A program made the translations under genes and the position numbers. The notes beneath the pieces were generated by a model. The model saw nothing but the letters and a program-made list of their open reading frames with translations. It was not told the origin of the DNA and did no database searches. This document shows positions 56,641 to 64,000 of a stretch of 64,000 nt of DNA, piece after piece; position 1 is the first letter of the stretch, and the number at the start of each line of letters is the position of its first letter. Location of the stretch: the NCBI RefSeq assembly GCF_012489685.1, contig NC_080043.1, forward strand, positions 41,741,127 to 41,805,126, in the 5' to 3' direction. This DNA is from Lotus japonicus (Eukaryota > Streptophyta > Magnoliopsida > Fabales > Fabaceae).

Positions 56641-57615
56641 GTCACAATCCGGATCATATTGATTGCATTTCACGCATACATTCATTCTGACTGGGATTGT
56701 GTGCTGTTTGATTTATTGAAGCATTGTTAGAGCCATAACATGCTAGGATTATCTATATGTTTATATAACAACATATATATCTATACCCCATATCACATGT
56801 TGAGTGTATATCTACTTTATTCCGTGAGTTGACCCTAGCGCCTTGGCTTTGGTTTCATGTTTGTGTTTGGGCGGTCGGCCTGCTGCCAGATGTCGACGGT
56901 GGATTGGGTTTCGACGGTCTCTCCCTCGGGGGAGGGGGGGATCAGGTTTGAGTTGGTGGATCGACATGCCCCCACCGCTTGGGTGATCGATGTTGTGGGT
57001 CATCGAGCGACGTACCGGGGAAGGGTCATGGAGGACCGGACTGACGAGTGTGGACATCTGACGAAAGGAGTTCTACGACGTATGGAGCTGAGCTTCAACT
57101 TGTCAACTTCAGTTCGCTGTGGACTTGGTACTGGGAGGGTAGATTTAGGTAGGCGTCATGTTTTGTGTAGAGCTCTGATTCGTTTTGCTTTTGGGACAGG
57201 GTAGGTTCCCGACGCATGACTTTTCGTGTGGTTCTCTTATTGAGGGATCACAGTGAGTTAGTCGGACTGTAGGGGTTTTGCTTAGGCCATTTTGAGGCCG
57301 AATTTCTACTGGTGGATTGTAATTACAACTTTCTCACTCACACTTCTGGTTCTGTACATATTTGCCTACGGGCACACTACTTTGGAGTCACTGCGAGTGC
57401 GTGTGACGTGGGAGTGCAGCTGAGGCTGTACATGTGTATATATTTGTATATTGGTTAGTTAGGGTTGGGTTATGTCTTTATTTTCTACCGCTTTATTTAA
57501 AAGGAATCAAACAAAAAAAAATTACCTGTTTTCCGCGTAGAGTTTATTTTTGGTTACTAAAGTGACACCCGGAAATCGGGGTGTTACAAGCGCGATTACG
57601 CGCGTCAATTTCCGC

Positions 57616-60600
57616 TCACACGTTCTCAAAAACTTCTTTGTACACAACATTGCGCGTGGAGGTGGAAACCACCCCTTGCTCGACAACAATGAGCACCTTC
57701 AGTCCTTTTCTAGACTTCACCCTTGAGAGAGAGACATACAACTATCCATGAGTAAACACAGGCCTCGGAAGGTACAAACCGACATGAGAAAGGGACTGGC
57801 CCTGACTCTTGTTTATAGTCATCGCGAAGCATAAAGTCACCGGAAACTGCCTTCGAGAGAACTTGAATGGAAGATCAGAGTCAGAAGGCGTTAAGGTTAT
57901 CCTCGGAATGTACTCAGTTTTCCCCAGCCTGATTCCTGATAAAACAGTCGCAACAATTATATACTGAGTAAGATGAGTGACCCTCAACCGGGTCCCATTA
58001 CACAGACCGCCGGCTTGGTCTATGTTTCGTAGAAGCATGATCGGAACCCTTTCTTTCAATATCAGTCTGTGGTTTGGAATTCCCGAGCACTGAACGTCGT
58101 TTAAAAACTCAGAGGTGAACCACTCCGCGTGAACCTCGGAATCCTCATCTGACCTACACGGGGTATCGTAGCTCAAGTACTCTCTCTCGACACCAGGAAG
58201 CTTTGACAGGATGTAGTTGTTGACGTGCACAACGCTCTCGAGTGTAGGGGCGAGAATCGCCCTTTCCTGGAAGTACGAATCGCTTTCCAAGTTCGCCACT
58301 AAGTCCGGATAAGCAAAATTGACCAACTCAAGAAGAGGATCGGGACCCTGTCCGATCAACAAATCCGACGGAATCTCAATCGTGGTCTCATCCTCGTCGA
58401 TGGTGTCAACCGTTTCGTCGCCCACCTTAAGAATCCACTGAGCGAACTCTCTTATCTCTATAGCAGACGTTGAGGATGAGGCGCTTTGTAATCTCATGTT
58501 CACCGTCAGTTTCATGACCTTGCAATATTTCCATAAGTAGGACGAAGTGACGGTCGACCCCACCATATCAGCCCTGCTTCCCTTTGAAATAACCGGAAGA
58601 ATTTGCCTGAAGTCCTCTCCCAGTACGACAGCCTTACCCCTGAACGGCCTGTCGTTGCCGTAATTTGCTCTTGTTTTCATAACGTCATTCAATGACCTGT
58701 CCAACGCTTCAAAGCAATGTTTGTTCATCATTGGCGCCTCATCCCAAATAATAAGACTCGCCTTTTGGAGCAATTCAGCTTTAGGCGACCCCTGACGAAG
58801 GTTGCACGTGGAGACTTCGTTTATTGAGATGAGTATTGAGAATCTGGAATGGGCAGTTCTCCCTCCGGGCAACAGTAAAGAAGCTATCCCACTGGAGGCA
58901 ACATTTAAAACAATTAAACCTTTAGATCGCACAGCGGCAGACAATGTGTTCCACACGAAAGTCTTACCGGTTCCACCAAAACCGTAAAGGAAAAAGAACC
59001 CTCCCTTATTAGACATGACGGCATCCAACACCTTCTTATACGCAGCCTTCTGTTCGCCGGTAAGTGAACGGGCCAACTCCTCATGAATTTTGCTCATCTC
59101 TTCCTTGTTGTAGTTGAGCTCGTCCGCAACGAACTTATTCTCAAAATTCATAATTTCCGCAAAAGTAGGATACGGCAAAGACGGGAAATCTTTTAGAGAT
59201 CTGGCATTGCACTGCAGCTCCTTTTCAATTTCAATCAGGCACAGATTCATCAGCTCGTCGTCGTCGATTTGGAGATCTGCATCACGCATGAAGTGAGAAT
59301 TTAATAGCACGGAAAATTAAATTAATAAAAATAAGATTAAGGCAGGTAACGTAATTTTTAGGGATAAAACACCTGGAATATTAAGAGCTTTCCTCCTTTC
59401 GTACAGAATTCCATCACTCAGAATCCTCCATGTTTTTTCCCAAACTTCTTTCGGCCTGCTCATTGCGTTTGTGGTTAGGATTCTAGTAAACAAATTCCTC
59501 AAATAAGCTCCAGATCCCAGCACACTTACGTCACCAATTCCATCGATATACTCCCTGTCATCGTCCATTAACCTCATAGCTTCGCATGCATCGTGGAATG
59601 TGGGATAGGCAATTCCTTTAACGGTCCTTATGCTCTCAAAGCTGTCACAACCTCTTTGACGCGTCAGCAGAACCCTCATGTAATACACCTCGCCCATGCC
59701 AGGAGAAATATATTGCACTCTTCCGAGCGAGAGGCCCCTTTTTCTAGGGACCCATTCATGGGCGCCTTCCCTGTATACAAATTTAGATGGGAACTCTGCA
59801 TAAGTGAGATTCCTCCCCTCTGGGTATCGCTTGTTGGCTTTCATCCATGCCAGAAATTTGGTTTCCTTCCTGGAGCATTTTTGAACAACCTCTTCGAAGT
59901 CGTCGGATTCTTTTAATAGTACCCTTTGCTGGTTAGGGAGATGGAATCCTAACCTGACAACTGGCGGCCACCTGTCGTGTATATCAAATTTGAAAGTCCT
60001 CCACGTCGCCTCACATGGAGTTAAGTACCTGCATTTCGCACCAACAATTTGGAATTATCATTTGATGTGCAATAAATTCAGTAGATCTATAACAGGACTA
60101 ACGATTTAAAATTACCTGCAGTCGTAATACTGTTTTATCTCATCTTGCACCTGTGACTTGTCTGGACCTCCACCATCTTTTGATATTTGGACATTGACCC
60201 TATCATGTCCTTTGTTGATATACTTAAACAGATATTTGATAGCATTTGACTTGTTGCAGTACTCAACATTGATGTGACCCTGATACTTCATTAAAAGTTT
60301 AGGATTGTACGGAACAACAAACCCATTGTCAAGAGGAACACCTTTTTTCGTGACGGTAATTCTAGTGGTCCTTCTCTTATATATTGGGAATCCATCGTCA
60401 TCAACAGTGGTGCAGTTCTGGAATTTTTTCGGAAAATGCTTAGAGCACTTGCCGTCCACCATGCAAACAGATTTCGGATCAATTGGACCACACGGCCCGT
60501 GAATCATGTAAGACGAAACCGCCTTGTACAACTTCGGATATAGCTTGGGGTCAGGAAGCTCTGCTGATATGTGCTTGTCTATGTCATCTCCTGTTTTGAT

Positions 60601-62700
60601 TTTATGCTGTGGTTACAGCCACAGAAGGATATGCGTGTGCGGCAAACCCCTCTTCTGGAACTCTATTGTGGGCATTCCTGCGGGAAAATATGAAATCTCA
60701 AATTCAGCTCGTTATGTACAAAGCTCGCATGTTATTAGTGATGTTTTAAATTAGAGATTCGAGGTATAAAAATCTTGGGCACGACATATCTGCATCAGAA
60801 GCACCGAATATTTTCCCTTTTCTTAAATCAGACATGAGTCTATCAAGCTTCATTTTGAAAACACGGACACAAATGTCGGGTCGGTCCTCCGGCTTGTGAT
60901 TCCTAGGTTGTAGAAACCTTTGTATTTCACACCAAGCTGAATTGCAAGTGAATGTTATGAAGAGGTCCGGGTAGCCAAATTTCTTGCATATGGCCATTGC
61001 ATCCTGGCAATTGTTAAACATATAGCGATGTCCCCCGGTAAAAGCCGGTGGCAAAATAACTCGCTTTCCAACAGATGAGGGGTCTGTCTCCCCCTTGTCG
61101 ATGGCTTCCGCAATACCATTTAAATAGTCTGTTCTAATCAATTCTTGATTCCGCTGAATGTAAGAGAGCCTGCTAGCTTCAATCATGGTAAACGTGTCGA
61201 CGACAAACTGTTGAAACAACCTTTTAGCATTGACAACATTTCCGAACTCATTGTTCCTCTCCTGAAGGCAAAAAGAAATAAATTACCTCATAGAAACGTT
61301 ATGTCTCTTATAGCTTCCCATGTTCCTGAACAACTCACTGATGGGGATATCTTCTCGAAATCCGTCTTCACCATACGGGAAAAGAAGCGGGTACTGAAGA
61401 GGAATGAAAGCAGCATGTGTTTCGTGTATCTTTTTCAGATTACCGTCATTCATCTTAACAATGACATCCCTCCCAACCTGCATATCGTCAAGGTCCCCCA
61501 CAATCAAAGCTGCCACCTCATCCACGGTAGGCATGTTATAAGTCCTAGGGTCTTTTCCTCTGGCCCTGAAAAGACGGATAGACAGCTGCGTTGTTCCATT
61601 GGACTCTAAATAATCTCTGACGCGCCTGAAGGCACCGGCAAGCACATTATGCTTGTCTAACATCCGTTTGAGGTCTTCAACCAATGAGGCATCAAGTCCT
61701 GCCCCTCTCCCATTTGAGCTACACAACAGAGAAACATATAGTTACAAATATTGGAAGATATGTAATTTAAAAAGGACGGATAAATAGACACGGGAAGGAA
61801 AAAAAAGACTTGAAGGCAATTCACACCTTAGATTTTTCACCCTATTTATATTTTCATTTCGTGGTCGTATATATATAGTTGGGCAAATTTAGGTGTCTGG
61901 CCTTCTCGCGGAACCAAACTGCCGATCCTGTGATAATTTTGCCCGCTTAGAATAAATTTGGGCGGTCCACCGCCATCATTTATAGAATTCTGGACCTTTC
62001 CGCCCATGGAAGTAAAAGCAAACATGCTGTTGTACGCCCTTATGTTGTCCTTAAAATTGTTGGACCTAGGATCTTCGTCTGTCCACAAATGACGAAGAAG
62101 TTTCGGCGGTTTTGGAAGATACGGAAGATCAACCTTGCCCTTCAGACAGCACAAAGAAAATGCAGCAGATCCGGTGCTTTTTACCTTGCCGGATTTCTCA
62201 TCATCCCACATTAAAGCGTTGCAGTAGAAACAAACACATGTCGGATCGCCGAGGTCAAGAATCTCTGCAATTGGACTCAAATGTTTAACCCTATCTTAAT
62301 AAACGTTGATCGATTATAAAGGCATATTAGTAATAAAAGAATAAATAGTTTTATCACAGTACGTACCGGTATCTTCTGCGATCTAGAGCAAAACAGCAAT
62401 GTTAGCCGGGATCTCAGGAATTGGTTCTGAATCGGAGTCATTATCTTCAACCTCTGTACGGTCGTTATCTGAAATGAATCAAGTTGTAACCCAATTAGTT
62501 ATGCAGTTAGATGAAAGAAGTTAACGCGTAATCATGGCTATCGAACGCAACGTAACATCGATTTATTAATTGATTATTAGAATAACTACGGATAGAACGT
62601 ACCCGAAGCGGAATTGTTTTCATCCTCGCTGAGGGCACCAACTTCGCAAATGGAGTGTACTGGTGGACCATCGGGTTGTATATTTGCCGTGTTTTGGTTT
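57616..62700 (-). pseudogene. Helitron Rep-helicase (RepHel), spliced, several stops
   Basis: Reading on minus, from about 62700: acidic N-terminal exons; an exon from 62264 with CVCFYCNALMW and NYHRIGSLVP (Helitron N-terminal zinc region); the Helitron-like Rep domain (RLFQQFVVDTFTMIE, FTGGHRYMFNNCQDAM, DLFITFTCNSAWCEI) with the HUH motif PHTHILLWL (60631-60639) and the tyrosine motif IKYLFKYINKG; then the Pif1-like helicase (59276 onward) with Walker A GFGGTGKT, Walker B IIWDEAPM and the final THG...SRVKSRKG box. Likely introns are near 60749-60670, 60111-60031 and 59369-59277. In-frame stops are TAG 62383, TAA 61283, TAA 60613 and TAG 57742; the full frame would end at 57616. Rep nicks and joins DNA for rolling-circle transposition; this copy is dead. 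Stop 60613 falls right after the HUH motif. Confidence 0.9.
57742..59276 (-). pseudogene. Helitron Pif1-like helicase domain (last exon)
   Basis: About 510 residues without a stop carry the superfamily 1 helicase motifs in order: KAAYKKVLDAV, FLYGFGGTGKTFVWNTL (I), SSGIASLLLPGGRTAHS (Ia), IIWDEAPMMNK (II), VVLGEDFRQILPV (III, with GE in place of the usual GGD), MRLQ (IV) and FAMTINKSQGQSL (V/VI). The TAG at 57742 cuts it just after FTHG. The exon is the best-kept part of the Helitron gene. Confidence 0.88.
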
Positions 62701-62749
62701 TCCCTCTGCTCTCTTCTACGTTTCAAAATCATAAAAATATGAAAGTTCA

Positions 62750-63850
62750 ATAAAAATACCATAAAAATTCATTTATACTCTAAAAAGAAATCTAAAATAA
62801 AATAAAATATTTTCTGAAATTAAAATTAAATAAATAATAAGATAAATTAAAATAAAATTAAGAAATAAACAACCTAAATCTCAATCAAATCTAATATTAA
62901 AAAAGGTACTAAATAAAATAGATAAAAACTAACAAAATCTAGCAGATCACAATAAAAACTCATAAAATCCCGAATTAATAAAAAAATTCAAAAATTCAAT
63001 AAAATTAATTAATATATTCTAAAAATAAATTTAAAATAAATTAAAAGACCAAATCTTATCTTTTAAAATAATATCAATCAATTATTTTAGAATATATAAA
63101 ATTAAAACATATATCAATTGAAAATTAGATCTTCTAAAATAATATCAATTAATTAGTTTAGAATATATAAAATAAAACATATATCAATTGAAAATTATAC
63201 CCTCTAACTAATTGACACATGGAATAATTTTTATGAGAATTAATCTGGTGCTGACACGTAAACAAACTAAATCCTAATCAAACCTAAAATTTAAAAAGGT
63301 AGTAAATAAAGAGAGATAAAAACTATTAAATCTAGCAAATCACAATAAAAACTCATAAAATCCTGAATTAATCAAAAATCCGAAAATTCAAGAAAAATTA
63401 ATTAATATACTCTAAAAATAAATCTAAAATAAAATAGAATATTTCCTAGAATTAAAATTAAATAAATAATAAGATAAATTAAGATAAAATTAAGAAATAA
63501 ACAACCTAAATTCCAATCAAATCTAATATTAAAAAATGTACTAATTAAAGATAGATAAAAACTAACAAAATCTAGCAAATCACAATAAAAACTCATAAAA
63601 TCCCGAATTAATTAAAATTCGAAAATTCAATAAAAATTAATTAATATATTCTAAAAATACATTTAAAATAAATTAAAAGACCAAATCTTATCTTTTAAAA
63701 TCTTTTAAAATAATATCAATCAATTATTTTAGAATATATAAAATTAAAACATACATCAATTAAAAATTATATAATATTATACCCTCTAACAAATTGACAC
63801 GTGGAATAAATTTTATGAGAATTAATCTGGTGCTGACACGTCACTATGGA
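62750..63850. repeat. AT-rich long tandem repeat
   Basis: A block starting AAATCTAAAATAAAAT at 62788 begins again at about 63419 (a unit of about 630 bp), with a third partial copy from about 63260. Shared landmarks are AACAACCTAAAT(C/T)(T/C)CAATCAAATC, AAAACTCATAAAATCC and TGAGAATTAATCTGGTGCTGACACG (63233 and 63816). No gene is present. It lies upstream of the Helitron gene and may belong to its 5' region. Confidence 0.8.
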
Positions 63851-64000
63851 CATTGGGGAGGGGAGAGAGAGAGATACACCTGTCGGCGACGGTTGCGGTA
63901 GACGGAGACGGAGACGGTGACGGTGCAAGGAGTGAGCCTCAGAGAGTAGAAGGTTGATGTCGAAGTGAGTCCACCGACGACCACAAGGAGGGGCGGCGCT
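63851..64000. other. GC-rich window edge
   Basis: The composition changes sharply from over 75% A+T to GC-rich with GGAGACGG and GTCGGCGACGG motifs. It could be the start of an exon or of another element on either strand, but too little is visible to call. Confidence 0.3.

Larger units (their letters stand above)
53931..57588. mobile_element. Solo gypsy LTR B, 3,658 bp
   Basis: TGTAAGACTTGG at 53931 to GGGTGTTACA at 57588, with a perfect AGCGC duplication at 53926-53930 and 57589-57593. It is the same family as solo LTR A and keeps the CCTATAAATAG box (about 54618-54630). No internal domain remains. It ends 28 bp from the predicted full stop of the Helitron gene (57616). Confidence 0.93.

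Noticed and set aside
61261..61285. An intron between the two Helitron Rep frames at 61283
   Set aside because: Splicing at the GT/AG pair would shift the frame. Reading straight through one TAA keeps the frame and gives the expected family residues, so it is a nonsense codon.
1..64000. Possible tRNA, rRNA, CRISPR or bacterial features
   Set aside because: No cloverleaf with invariant bases, rRNA core sequence or regularly spaced repeat-spacer array was found; the tandem arrays seen have no unique spacers.

Overview
This is a window of plant nuclear DNA, most likely from a papilionoid legume. The evidence is dense nested plant transposons (a SIRE1-type copia element with an envelope-like gene, Tat and chromovirus gypsy elements, MULEs with a plant-mobile-domain gene, Helitrons, hAT and Harbinger MITEs), spliced genes with GT/AG introns, and one intact host gene for a green-lineage chloroplast protein. 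The species cannot be fixed from sequence alone. No rRNA, tRNA, CRISPR or prokaryotic operon structure was seen.

Layout. 1-6.4 kb: the 3' part of a Tat-lineage gypsy element with dual RNase H and integrase (two in-frame stops), a 24-bp tandem repeat, an antisense accessory gene, and an LTR-like block with a TATA box. 6.8-7.0 kb: a chromovirus integrase scrap. 8.84-24.95 kb: a solo gypsy LTR (TSD ACATT). A complete, very young 12,078-bp SIRE1-like element (11693-23770, TSD TGTTT) and a 539-bp LINE deletion derivative are inserted in it. 25.57-32.10 kb: a MULE with two convergent spliced genes, a plant-mobile-domain protein on + and a MuDR transposase on -. 32.6-34.7 kb: pseudogenes of an APC/C activator (FZR/CCS52 type, with a poly(A) tail) and of an NPG1-type TPR protein. 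35.36-38.77 kb: a short internally deleted chromovirus with LTRs and TSD TTTTG. 39.3-45.5 kb: a Harbinger MITE, a Helitron 3' end, LINE RNase H remnants and a non-autonomous MULE with a 9-bp TSD. 46.64-53.36 kb: the only intact host gene, a nine-exon CGL160 (chloroplast ATP synthase assembly), with transposon pieces in four of its introns. 53.93-57.59 kb: a second solo LTR of the same family (TSD AGCGC). 57.6-62.7 kb: a Helitron Rep-helicase pseudogene on -. 62.75-64 kb: AT-rich long repeats and then a GC-rich edge.

How the parts relate. Most of the sequence is layered mobile DNA. The order of events can be read from target-site duplications: solo LTR, then SIRE and LINE into it; solo LTR B into DNA beside a Helitron. 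Three unrelated element families (Tat, SIRE, MULE) each carry an extra gene on the strand opposite their core genes. CGL160 works in the plastid and has no functional link to the elements, but it tolerates them in its introns.
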